Source of the DNA: Brachionus rotundiformis
Lineage: Eukaryota; Rotifera; Eurotatoria; Ploima; Brachionidae
Direction of reading: 5' to 3'
DNA length: 64,000 nucleotides
NCBI GenBank assembly: GCA_016802295.1
Contig: JAESIW010000135.1
Location: 76,443 to 140,442, forward strand
The translations under genes were made by a program, and so were the position numbers. How positions within the stretch are numbered: position 1 is the stretch's first letter; each line of letters begins with the position of its first letter. The notes beneath the pieces were generated by a model. It searched no databases, had not been told where the DNA came from, and saw nothing but the letters and a program-made list of their open reading frames with translations. Shown here one piece after another: positions 22,062 through 33,366 of the stretch.

Positions 22062-24138
22062 ATAGATTCTACTAAATATTATGTAAAGTTTTTTTAGAAA
22101 ATGTTTATTGTATATAATTTATATTAGATATTTATTTTTGTTTTATGTTTTTAGCCAGCTTTGTTTAATATGTAAATTTAAAATAAAATATTTATCAAAT
22201 TTTCTTTTAGTAGTAATTAAGGGAAAAATCATAAGACTTTTTCGTTTTTAATCTAATTATTTAATTTATTAAATCTTGAATTCAGTTTGTTATTTCAAAA
22301 TTTTCTCTATTTAGACAATTTTTCAATAATCTTCATTCATGATACCTTTCATTATTCATTTTAGGTTATTTTCAGAAAACTTATCAAAATTTTTTAAATA
22401 AAATTTGTCTAATTTATTTTTAACTAATGAGTGTGAATAATTCCCTAAAAAATCAAAGAATTTTATATTTGGATAAAAATTGTTTAATAAAAATTTTGAA
22501 CTTTAATTTTAATAACCAATATGGTGTAATTAAGTATTTGATAAAATTTAAAAATTAAAATCAAAATCCTCTATGAGATGGAAAAAAAATTCATATAATG
22601 AATTTATGTGAATAATTAAAATCGAGTTAAATTAAGAATGCGTAAACGGCCGTTGTGATAATCTTTTATACTCCGATGAGTCTAAACCATTTTATTTATT
22701 TGATTAACCATATCGAACTAGAGACAAGGCTACATTGGTTTTTATAAAAGTAAAATCAAAAGTGTTTATTTGATAAACAAAACAAGAAAGATAAAAAAAA
22801 TTCAAGGTTTCAATTTTTTTGAACATTATAAGATTAATTAACAAATAATTTAGGTTTTTTTTGATTGTATAAGAGTTTCATTTCAATTAATTATGTATTA
22901 ATAAATTAAAATAGTAATCAATTTAAATGTAATTGACATTAATTACAAAAAAAACTAAAATATTTTTGTTTTGTTCCTAATTCAGTATTTTAGTTTTTAA
23001 ATTGCATATAATTGTTATTTAAAAATATTATACGCGATTAAGAATCCTATTCTCATTTCTTGGACAATGAGTAATGACACTGGCAGCGTGCGGGCATTTT
23101 CTACTAAAATTAATAAATTAAACTTTTGGTTCATTTAATTTTCAAAGTGCTTAATTTTTATAATTTTTATAATTAAAGACTGAGAAAGATTGGCTTATTC
23201 ATTAAAAAATAAAAATTTATAATTATGTTAGTTTGGTTATATTTTGTTTATTATCTGTTTGGCTAGAAATTAAAGGTTTAGCCAGTAATTAATAAACTGT
23301 TATTTAAGTTAGACGGTTTTATAAGTTAAATTTGGAAAATTACCTTTTATATTACCTTGTATATAATTTTAAAAATTTTAAAAAGAAATGAGACAGCCTG
23401 CCAAAACGAACTCGAGGAATTTTTTTTTAATTATCGCGGAATTATATGTAAAAAGCAGTCTGATAACATGAATGATGGTATGATTGTATCACAAGGTATT
23501 TTGAGAGCAATATATGAATTTCTTTGGTATCTAAATGAATTAGAAAATTTTAGAATTTAATTTTATTACAAATAATAAAAGTTTTTGAAAAAATTTTACT
23601 AAAATTTTTAAAATATAATTAAAAAATTTCTAGATAATTTTTAATGTCAATTGCAAAATTTTTTTTAATGAATCATATTTTTGCGACAACTTGCCAGTGA
23701 AGTAATATAAAAAAAAACTTAATGATTAATTTAAATTTTAAATTTAATAAATTAAAAAAAGAAATCAAATAAGGATTTCGATGATATATTGTTAAATTTG
23801 GTCATAGCCATAATGGTTCACATAGTCCAAACAAACTAATTAACTCATTGATATTTGACAATTGGTGAAGTTTGAAATTTTTGGAAGTCAACATAGATTG
23901 ATCAGTTTATAGAATAAAATTTATTCTGAACTGGGTTGTTAACATATAAAGTTAGATAATTCTTAACAGCTTAAACTAATTCTAAAAAATCAATGTTTTG
24001 CTCATAAAACTAAAGTTATCTTGAAAAATAAATTTTGTCTATTACCAGTTAATTTTTATATAAATTTTATTCAAAAAATAATTAAATAAATTCATAGTTT
24101 GATTAAAAAATAATTAAAAAAAATTCAATCATTCACGA
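22062..24138. other. Intergenic, AT-rich
   Basis: No gene, RNA gene or clear repeat recognised. A 67-codon open frame at 23357-23560 lacks an ATG and family match. Confidence 0.5.
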
Positions 24139-24539
24139 TCAATCGAATTCTCGTTTTATTTGAATTGAGGCACAGCAAGGACAGCACCAACCTGCAGCAA
24201 GATCTTTGACAATATTCCCCTTAAAACGATTAAATTAATTAAGTTTAATTAAGCTTATTATGATATTAGATATTTCAAATTACGTCAATTCCTCTTTCTT
24301 CTCTGACTTGGTAGCGCATTATTGGCACAAGTAAAGGGTAAAAAAAGCACTGAAGTCCATTCCACACAATGTTTTGTCCCGCAGCGCTAGAGGCAAATGC
24401 TGCCTCTATGCATGGGAGAAAGTAGCCGATCAAGCAGTCAGGGCAGCTTCCAAAGCAATCAAACAGTCCGTTGCGAAATTCACTTAATCAGCAATTTTAT
24501 TAAAAAGCTCTTTTGATTAAAATTATAAATTTACCTCAT
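24139..24539 (-). CDS. PLAC8-family cysteine-rich protein
   Basis: Three coding exons on the minus strand: 24535-24539 (ATG plus two bases), 24284-24482, 24139-24219; 285 nt, 94 aa. Introns are 52 and 64 bp, GT-AG, and phases match at both joins. The N-terminal GLFDCFGSCPDCLIGYFLPC and the C-terminal GWCCPCCASIQIKRE are the two cysteine-rich halves of the PLAC8/cornifelin/PCR family, and REERGI precedes the second. Family members are small membrane-associated proteins, variously implicated in metal transport, cell size and barrier function; the role here is unknown. The gene is too exon-split to give a long ORF. The initial exon carries only one and two-thirds codons, which is unusual but is supported by a good donor, in-frame join and loss of any other start. 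Confidence 0.82.
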
Positions 24540-25765
24540 TTTTATGTAAGACTATTTCTCAAATGAAGCAATCTATTTAAGTTCTAAAAAATAAATAATC
24601 AAAAGAATATTAATCATCTGCATGGTAAGCAAAGATGGAAATTTTTTTACTATCTTGTATTAAAAATTTAGGAATACTTAAAAGTAGAAATTTTATATTT
24701 ATGTTTGATAGAATTAACCATATAATAAAAAACTTTTACAATAAAATAAAGGATAATGCATAAATTAACCTTTTTTTTCAAAATACTACAAGAACTATTA
24801 TTAAGCCGTATCTTGTCTAAAATTCAACTAAAGTCTCAGAATTCTTCAAAACAGTCTCCTTTTTAAAAAATTATGTCATATGAATTTTTGCTGGTATCAT
24901 TAGCTAAGTTAATGATTCATTTTTTTAGTACGAATTGCACAAAAACTAAAATAAATGTGTTTAAAATTATTTTAAATTAATATCCTGTCGTATATAAAAT
25001 ACTATCTGATAAACTTATCGAATACACTTTAAATAATTTTTGCAAATATTTGAATAATAAAATAAATATAGAAATTTTTAATTAATCATATTATTTATTA
25101 CCCTATTTAATCATGAAAATTTTATCAAATAATAGAAACATAACAGTTTAGTTCTCATGATTATACTTAATTCAATAGTTTATTTATAAAAAAAAAGTTA
25201 TATATTTTTTTTAACTTGAAAAATATTTGAGTTAATTTAAATCCGATAATTTTACATGAATTAATGGAATTTTATCTCTAAAATTTTAACTTGATAAAAC
25301 AGAGCTTTTTTAAGCCATTAAAAAACTAATTTTGTTTTAATTTATAATTGAGTAACTTAAATAACATAAACATGTTTTTTTCTCAAATTTGTATGATTTT
25401 TAAGAATTTTTGATAGTATAATTTATTCTATTTTTTACCAAAACTCCCCTCAAAATTTAAAGGAAAATCGATAAAAAATCATTCAAAAATTATGTTGTAA
25501 TTTAAGCAATATTGTAACAAATTCGAACCATTTGTAAAATTCATTAATCAAGAAAAAAATCTTCATGTCTTTATAAATCTTAAATCTCTGGTCAGTTTGA
25601 GCTTTGAAATTGTTGACTGTTTTGGCTATATATGTTGGATTGGATCATCTGTGGCTCAATCATCAAAGTAAAACATTTTTGTCTTACTGGGAAGACATCT
25701 ATGGTAACTTGACACAAGAAATCAAGTTCATTAGTAGGTTATTTTTTTACTAATTAAAAAAACAG
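24540..25765. other. Intergenic, AT-rich
   Basis: PLAC8 promoter at its left end; otherwise nothing recognised. Confidence 0.5.
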
Positions 25766-25769
25766 TAAC

Positions 25770-25990
25770 TAATAGTGCTACCACTGTGTAGTGGGCAATT
25801 AGAACCTCTCAGAACTCGACTTGAAATTACCATACTTTTGTTTGAATTGATTGACAAGTGAAACTTCTATTACTTCTGGAGATAAACCAGCCCATTCATT
25901 AACTACTCCATTAGTGTAGAAGTTGGTTTTGTGTAAGTAGTTGAGGTTGAGGCTTGACCACTAGTTGACTCTGCGCCTATTAGAAGTTTA
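25770..25990 (-). mobile_element. LINE 3' end fragment
   Basis: The minus strand encodes NFYTNGVVNEWAGLSPEVIE followed by SLVNQFK, the R/N-V-V-N-x-W-N-x-L-P-x-x-V...S-V-N-x-FK signature at the C-terminus of CR1/Jockey LINE ORF2. Degenerate. Confidence 0.65.
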
Positions 25991-26259
25991 ATGCTTTAAT
26001 TTTTATGAATTTTATAAAATTCGGTATTCAAAAAATATTGTTAAAAAAAGCAAATTTTATCTTTTTAAGAAATTTTTATGTTTTATTTGACTAAAAAAAA
26101 GGACCTCTAAAACAAAATTTTTTTTTAAAGTAATAAAAAAATCTTTGCGGCTATGAACTATACCATCTATTAAGATTATGCAATATAATATTATTTTTAA
26201 GTATGTAAACAAAACAAAACTAATATCTAATTGAGCTAAAGCAACAAAACAAATTCTTT

Positions 26260-29200
26260 TCACGCTTCTTTCAAGTTCATTTCCTTTAACATGTTTTCTG
26301 TGCTCTTAGTTCTATTGACAATGAGAAGCTGTCGTCCGCTGGCAGCGCTACTAAAACTCTTGACTTCATCGTCTTCGTCCGAGCTAGAGTCTTCGTGCTC
26401 GGTGAAGTGGTGGGGAGTTGATGACCTGCTGGCCGATGGTGATGGTGGCTCCGAGACCGGCTTTTCATATCGCAGCTTGTTCGAAAGCAAAATGAGCTTG
26501 TTCTCGTCCAATTCAGGGTGCACTCTCTGCAAAGCCAATTGTCTTGCTTTATAATAATACTTAAATTAGAATTTAATTAATTAATATTTTATTGAATTGT
26601 CTTAGGATTAGTTCAAATTACTATGCCAAGCGTATTCCAATCGAGCAGTTCGCTCAATCGTTCTGTTCGGTTTCGCTGAATGATACGCTGTCGGCGTGTC
26701 AGAGTACTAAAGTCAAACAAATGCTTAAAACAATAAATTTTTTTAATAATTAATAAACAAAGTTTTAAGTTTTTATCCTAAATTAGGTAACAAATTTTTA
26801 TTTTAATTTTACTCTAACCAATAGACATAATAAAATTTAATTAGTCGAAGTATTCTATAAAGATAAATCATTCAACTTTCTAAATTAGCACGTAAAATAA
26901 AGTATTACTAATTTATTAAAAAATTATTTAAATGTAACTTAATAAATACTTTAAAAATTGACATACAAAAATTTATTTAAAGTCCATTTGTATAAAATTT
27001 AATTCAAGTCCCATTCATAATATCCCAAGAATAAAATGCTAAAATTTAGAGATTGGAATTTAGCTAATTTTTCACAAAAATTATTTGGTAATGGTTTATT
27101 ATGGTTTTCTCAGAATGATTGAAATATGTCCATTAAATTTTAAAATAAAAGAGTAAAAAAATTTTTCATATACATTTTGAATATGATCATATATTTAACA
27201 GATAGATAAACAAATAGATAAACTTTGAAATGTGTAGAATTTTAATGTATATTTGTAGACTGTTCAAGATTCATACACTTAAACTCAAATTCAGTTGAAT
27301 CAGTTGAAGTATTTGGTCAAAATGGCAATTAGACTTTATTCTAATCCAAAATGACATTAAAAACTTTCAAATTAATTTTTAAACCTATACCTTGTTTAGA
27401 AGTACCAAGGCATTGGTCAATCAATAAAAATCTAAAATTCAGCAGTCTAAACTTTTCAAAAATTTGGCAAATTAGCATCCAATTTGATTAATTCTTAAGC
27501 TGGTTTTGTGAATTTTGGCACAGGAAAAGCGAATAATCCATCAAATGACAAACTCTCCAAAGAGCACTTTACTTCAAAATACGAAAATTTAATTTCTGCT
27601 TAATTAGAAGAGTTCTCTAATAATGTAGCTTGAATGTAAAACTATGTTGCATTTAGAGGACCAGTTTTTAATTTTTAAAAATCTGTGAATCCGGATATGC
27701 CAATACTAAGACTAATTTAGCCAATGGTAAAGTTAATCTTGTTTCAAGATCCCAGATTCAGAAAGATCTGGGAATCTGGAATAACAGAATATGTCAAGTA
27801 CATGGTATTAAGTTTCGGATCCATTTAGTTATTAAATTACTTTGTAAAATTCTTGTAAAGTCTTATTTAGAATATGCTATTCCAGTTTGGTCACCATGTC
27901 TCCAGAAAGATAGAGATATTTTAGAAGATGTATAAGGGAGAGATAGCTATTCTATTGTTGGTTCTTTCAGTTCAATTAAGATGTTAAATATAAACGTAAG
28001 CCAAATTATATTGTATTGGATGAGCGTATTCGAGAAATAGTTAAAAATTATTAATTTTATGAGAGCTTATCTCTAATTTTAAAATATTGAGACTATTCAA
28101 TCATTAAATAATTGATAAATAATAGGTAAATATTGCTCAATTAATTGATTAAATTTTTTTTATTTGCTAATTAAATGAAAATTTTTGCTATCTTTAATGT
28201 TTCTTTTGAACTTTCTTATTATAAAATAGTGCTAGATTTTTTTTAATTAATCTATTTTAATCTACTCTCTTTTATTCTTAATACTTTCAAATAGGATGCA
28301 ATTTGGCAGACTTGCGCAGCAGGTGAAACATAAGTTGTTTCATTTACAGAAAAGTTATAAAATTTTTTATCGTTGTATTGGAATTTTTCTGTGAAATTTC
28401 AAAATGCCTTATGCTATAAAACCATACTTTATTAATAAATACATTAGATCAACCCTGCTGGAATATGTAATTTTAGTTTCGAGTCTCACTTTATTTCACA
28501 TTATGTTTTAATTATATATTTTTTAAATGAATAATGATATGATAAATAGTTGTTAACAATAGAACAAAGCCTAATCAACAAAAAACGTAGAACAACATGC
28601 TGAGATGAATAACCGCAAGCACTCTTCTAATAACAAATAACTAAACTTTTGGGCCGTAAGAAAGCTCTGGCTTGTCTCCTATCTTTCCTTAACCTTTTGA
28701 TCAATAAAAAATTACCAATGCAAAATCCGTGAATGAATTTAAAAACAAACTCGATAAACATTTAAAATTGAAATAATTAATTTTCCTATTAACATAATTA
28801 AACAACTATAAGGACTTATGTTAAAAATCAGACAGCTACCATAGCGAGGCGACTTATTGTCTTGCTCCGCAGTTAATCTGCTGTAGCTCATTATTATTAT
28901 TATTATTAATTAAACGAATATTATTACTTAATTTTAATAAAATTTTTCCAACAATTGCTCATTCTTTAATTCATGCTTGTGTGGATATGGCCAGCCTTAC
29001 CAAAAAAATAACCAAGAACCTACTTGAGCTAGCTGTTCACACGATTCATCAGCACTTTTGAATCTCCGGTCCACAATATATATGCCATAAGTGTCCGGAT
29101 CGGTGATGTGTTCCTCCATGAAGCATCCAAAGCCGGACAAGTTGGTTGTTATGCTGGGAATGCCCATGACTGTGCATTCGGCGGGAGTGTAGCCCCACGG

Positions 29201-30827
29201 CTCGTAGTACGAGGGAAATACGCCCATGTGACACCCTCTGACAAACTCGTCGTAGTCCATGGCCAACAAGGGGCTTGTAGACTTGAGAAACTCTGGATGG
29301 AATATTACCTTGACCCTGTCATACCGATTGTTGAACAGCTGACATCTTCTCAAGGCGCACAAAATCGGATCGACCGAATCGTCGACCACGTTATGTGTGC
29401 AAATTGGCGGCAATCCATGCCGTTGTATAGAAGTGTACACACATTTTTTTAGCTCAATAATGTCCTCATTTCTGAGTATGTTGTCACCATGTGGCAAATC
29501 GCCCTTCAAACACGTCTCATAAATCCTTTTGCCAAGCTCGTTTTGCAAATTTTGCACAGTCTCTCTCAATTGCTTGCTAATCGCTTGACCCTTGAGCGAT
29601 TCGACATTAAAGCTGGCCGTATTGGTCGGAAATATGAGAAAGGCTATTACGGTCATGTCCGAATTGGCCGACTTTAGCTTGTGATTTAGCCGCGCCAACG
29701 ACTCGATGAACATGTCGACGCCTTTGTTCGAAAACTCGTATCTTCCTGCCGAAAATATGTAAAGCGTTTTGTCCAAATCGAAGTCGTAGTGACCGTAGAA
29801 GTGTCCGCGTATGAAATTGTTTATTTTTTCTTTGGACAAGGCGTGCAGGTTTTGAAATTCGTGCAAAGCGCTGAACTTTTTGACGCTGAGGCCGTTCGGC
29901 GTGATTAGGTCGGGCTTGCGCTTGAGCAAATGGTCGGCCTCGTAGCTGGTTATTTGGGACACAGTGGTGAACACGTGGGCACAGTGGGCCGAGGCTCGCT
30001 CGATGCAGTAGCGGTGATAGATGCCTCGATCGCCGGCCTCTTTGTCCAAATTGAACTTGTCCAAGTTGTTGTAGAAGTCGCACTTGCCCGCGCACAGATA
30101 CCGGCCGAGGAGGGTCGCGTGCGTCGTAAATATGGTGGAGATGTCGAGTTTGCGCATGCGGGCCATTATGAGACCGATGCCGGCGTTCCACTCGTGAAAG
30201 TGACCGATCACGTACTTTGGCTCCGAGCCGAGCTGATGCAAAAATTCGCCCATGAACCACGTGACCAAAAAGCCGAAGACGATCGCGTTATTTGTTTCAA
30301 AGTCCATGTCGGGCGCTCCGACGTGCGTCGAGTTCCACAGCTCGGTCTTCCAGTCGCCGAGGCGCCACATGGCAGTCTTCACGTCGAACAGAACCACTTG
30401 GGGATAGCCCTCGATGAGCCAGTTGCCGTAGACGACGCCGATGCCCTGGGAACGCATGGCGTTTATGGTCGATCTGAGCGCGCCTATTTCCGGCTCCTTG
30501 ATCTCCACCTCGGTCCTCACCTGGGCCTCGTTGAGCGGCCCCACCGCTATGTAGTTGTCGCCAAACTCGAGCATTGTAGTCGGCACCTTGCTCCTAATCA
30601 CCGTGTAAATACCGCCAACTAAATCAAAACTAATTTAACATTTGTTCACTTTTTATTTTTTTTATTTTATTTTTTATGTAACCTTTATTAGCCACTTCCC
30701 AAGCCACTTCAATCAGCCACTTGTTCATTTCGTAGCAGTGGTTGCCCTCGTCCAAGCAGCTCTCGAATGTGATGCCTTCCAAAGCCCGGAGAGTACTCGC
30801 CGCTCGTTTTATTTTACCCTTGGACAT
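26260..30827 (-). CDS. GYS: Glycogen [starch] synthase
   Basis: Four exons on the minus strand: 30683-30827, 29024-30618, 26622-26723, 26260-26559; 713 aa (human 703-737). GT3 enzyme that extends glycogen from UDP-glucose, cytosol. ATG at 30827 (the frame is open a little further upstream without ATG). UDP-glucose loop VGGIYTVIRSK spans the first junction (49-59). The E-x7-E catalytic pair is Glu521 and Glu529 in EPWGYTPAE. The arginine cluster RRQRIIQRNRTER (590-602), used for glucose-6-phosphate activation, is complete. The C-terminal SEPPSPSASRSSTP (650-663) resembles GSK3-type phosphorylation site 3, and an acidic Ser-rich tail follows. Regulation by phosphorylation and G6P is therefore probably conserved. 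The coding exon is markedly GC-rich. The 2.3-kb third intron contains a LINE in the opposite orientation. Confidence 0.96.
27680..28910 (+). mobile_element. LINE 3' portion inside glycogen synthase intron
   Basis: On the plus strand about 27740-27990 encodes QIQKDLGIW then LVKSYLEYAIPVWSPCLQKD, the post-RT region of CR1-like LINEs. About 28722-28775 encodes SVNEFKNKLDKHLK and a stop, the ORF2 end. The element finishes in (TTA)n at about 28889-28905, a microsatellite tail. It lies antisense to the host gene. A MITE family B-like block sits inside it at about 28294-28400. Confidence 0.8.
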
Positions 30828-31583
30828 GGTTTTTTCTACAGACAATAGATAAAAATCTACAAAAAAAGATAAATAAAATTTTTTTTCTTTATTTAATTTT
30901 TGAATAAAAAATAAATTTTTAAAAATTTTAAATTTAATTTTTCAATAATTTTGTTGCGTAGTTTTGCTCTGTGATGCGCAATTTGTTTTACTTTAGAGTT
31001 TATTTTTCTTGTTAAATACCAAGCACACCCAGCAAATGGGATAAGACTCTTTGGATAATAATTTATAAATAGTTTTGCATATGCGCTTTGCAAAGCCAAG
31101 CAATCTTGCCACACTATTCTGGTCTTATGCTGCAACTGGTTTCCTAAAGCGATGTGTTGCTTCTAGTTCGAAGCGAACATTTTCTTTATAATCATTTATT
31201 AAAATTCTAATTTTTGGAATACTTTATGCCAATTAATAAAAGCGTCTATATCTACTATAATTACAAATATTATTTTGCTTTTTCTTCTGCTTTATTCTGA
31301 TGCATGTAAAACCTGCAGGCAAAATTTGGCTTATATAAAATAGCTTGAGTGAAAAAAAAACTAATTATACCAATTTGATATAACACTTTTTGTTTGGTAC
31401 CTAGAGAAAGCATTTTAAAAAATTTTGACTATTTTGATATGAATAAAAATGGTAGAGAATTGGAACCGATGGGATTGACTTTTGAAAATTTTTTTGAATA
31501 CTTTGTCTAAAAATAGACACCGGAGCTCTTTATTTAGAGATAAAAAAAGCGCTTTGGAAACTAATGAAAATTTAAGTTGATAA
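30828..31583. other. Intergenic with an unassigned open segment
   Basis: Glycogen synthase promoter on the left and LRR gene promoter on the right; TATATAAAATA-like sequence is at about 31332. On the minus strand 31162-30893 is open for about 90 codons with no ATG and includes KLFINYYPKSLIPFAGCAWY then LTRKINSK, a single hydrophobic segment followed by basic residues. It could be an exon of a small mitochondrial-type membrane protein; I cannot identify it. Confidence 0.4.
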
Positions 31584-33366
31584 ATGAATGGTTGTGAATT
31601 GTACCAGTCGGTTGTGATCGACTATTTTGACAGTATTAGAAAAGATATCGATGATAAATATGACACTTTCAGGGAGACCAGGCGTTTGGACATCAATTTG
31701 GCCAGAATTGAGCAAATACACACTGAATACTTGAAGACAATTGATTTTTATCAGTCCAAAGCCTTGCTATCAATTAAAAATATCAAGAAAAATTTAACTG
31801 ATAACAACGAGATATTGTCAGCTGTTTTCGAGAATAATTTTTTGGCTTACTTAAAGTCTCACTATTCCGAGGACAGAGATAAATGCTTCGGAAAGTTGGT
31901 TTTATTCAAAAAATTTGTACCTTTGGACAAAATTGAATTTATCAAGTGATTAATAATTTATTTGTTTATTTAGTTAATAAATTTTATTATAAAAGCAAAT
32001 TTGAGCCATGTATGAAAATAGAAAAGCTCGATCAGGTTTTTTTAATAGATAAATATTTAATTTATAAATATGTGTTTTTTTAAAGAATATTTTGGAATCG
32101 ATTCTACTTTTGATGAAGCTTGACGAGACGATTGAGTACCCGGAATTGATAAAATCAGGCCGACACGACATTTGGATGAAAGATGGACTGTGCGAAATAG
32201 ATAACCAAATAAACCCACATGAGTACACACGAATGAATTTCGAATGCTTCAAGATATCGTCTCTGGCCGATCGTCTGTTCGAGAACTTTACTAACTTGGT
32301 CGAGCTTCGATTTTGCCAATGCTGTTTGAATCTTTTTTCAAGTGAATCGTTCAATGGCTTAAACAATCTGAAAATTTTGCAGCTCCAGAGTAATGGAATA
32401 GATTTTCTTCAGCCAGACATATTCAAAAATCTTGTCAACTTAACTGAACTTGAATTGCACTTCAATTGTTTGATTGACATCGATGAAAAGCTTTTTTCAA
32501 GCTTGACCAATCTGGAATATCTTGGTCTTGGCCACAATCAACTTGGTTTCATTGAAAACAACTCATTTAGTTCATTGAGAAAACTCAAGAGACTCGATTT
32601 GCATGGCAATTGCTTGAGAAAAGTCAAAAAAGAATGGTTCTCTAATTTGGACAATTTGGAAACTTTAAATTTGAGCAAAAATTTTGAAAATTCTAGTTAT
32701 GGCTTTGTTTTCAAATCGGATCTGTTTGAATCTTTAACAAATTTAAAAACTCTTCATTTATCATTTAATATGCTTGAAAATTTTGAAAATGATATTTTTA
32801 AAAATTTGAATAAATTGGAAAATTTAGATTTGATTAGATGCTCATTGAGAAACAGGATAAACAAGATAATGTTTAATAATTTAAATAATTTAAAAGCTCT
32901 ACATCTTGATTCAAATGAGATAACTGAAATAGATCCAATATTTGGCAATATGAACAATATGGAGTATTTTACCATGTCTTACAATAAATTGGAATATTTG
33001 CCAGAAAATTTTTTTGCATCATTTCACAAGCTCAAAATTCTTGACCTACACAACAATAACTTAAAAGTGGTCAAGAAAGACTGGTTCGAAAACATGACCG
33101 AATTGGAACAACTGCACCTTAATTGGAACAAAATTTCAGATCTAGAGGCTAATTTGTTTGTTAAATTGAAGAAGCTTAAATATCTAGCCATTCAAGATAA
33201 CCAAATTAAAGTGCCTAAAAAAGAAGCTTTTAATGGTCTTGGCAATCTTGAGCTTCATTACGATGATGATATTGATATGCCATGTTTAATTGATGACTTT
33301 TATTCAAGGAATATTAATTTAATATCTCAAAAATGTGAGAGAAAGTATAGAATTTATGAAGAATAG
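31584..33366 (+). CDS. Leucine-rich repeat protein with conserved N-terminal domain
   Basis: Three exons: 31584-31945, 31996-32035 (a 40-nt microexon), 32086-33366; 560 aa. Residues 1-135 form a helical, charged domain I do not recognise. From about 200 to 540 there are about 12-14 typical 24-residue LRRs (L-x-x-L-x-L-x-x-N-x-L/I), for example LKRLDLHGNCLRKVKKEWF. No signal peptide, membrane segment or LRR-capping cysteine block, so probably intracellular. The pseudogene at 46163 shares the N-terminal domain, the microexon (phases 2 and 0) and the DIW motif before the repeats, which supports this model. The role is probably protein binding; no enzymatic domain is present. Confidence 0.85.

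Noticed and set aside
23357..23560. 67-codon open frame
   Set aside because: No ATG at its start and no motif.
29607..30622. Several long ORFs overlapping glycogen synthase (both strands)
   Set aside because: Alternative frames of a GC-rich exon whose main frame is a clear GT3 enzyme.
32754..32975. Minus-strand ORF in the LRR exon
   Set aside because: Shadow of periodic LRR codons.
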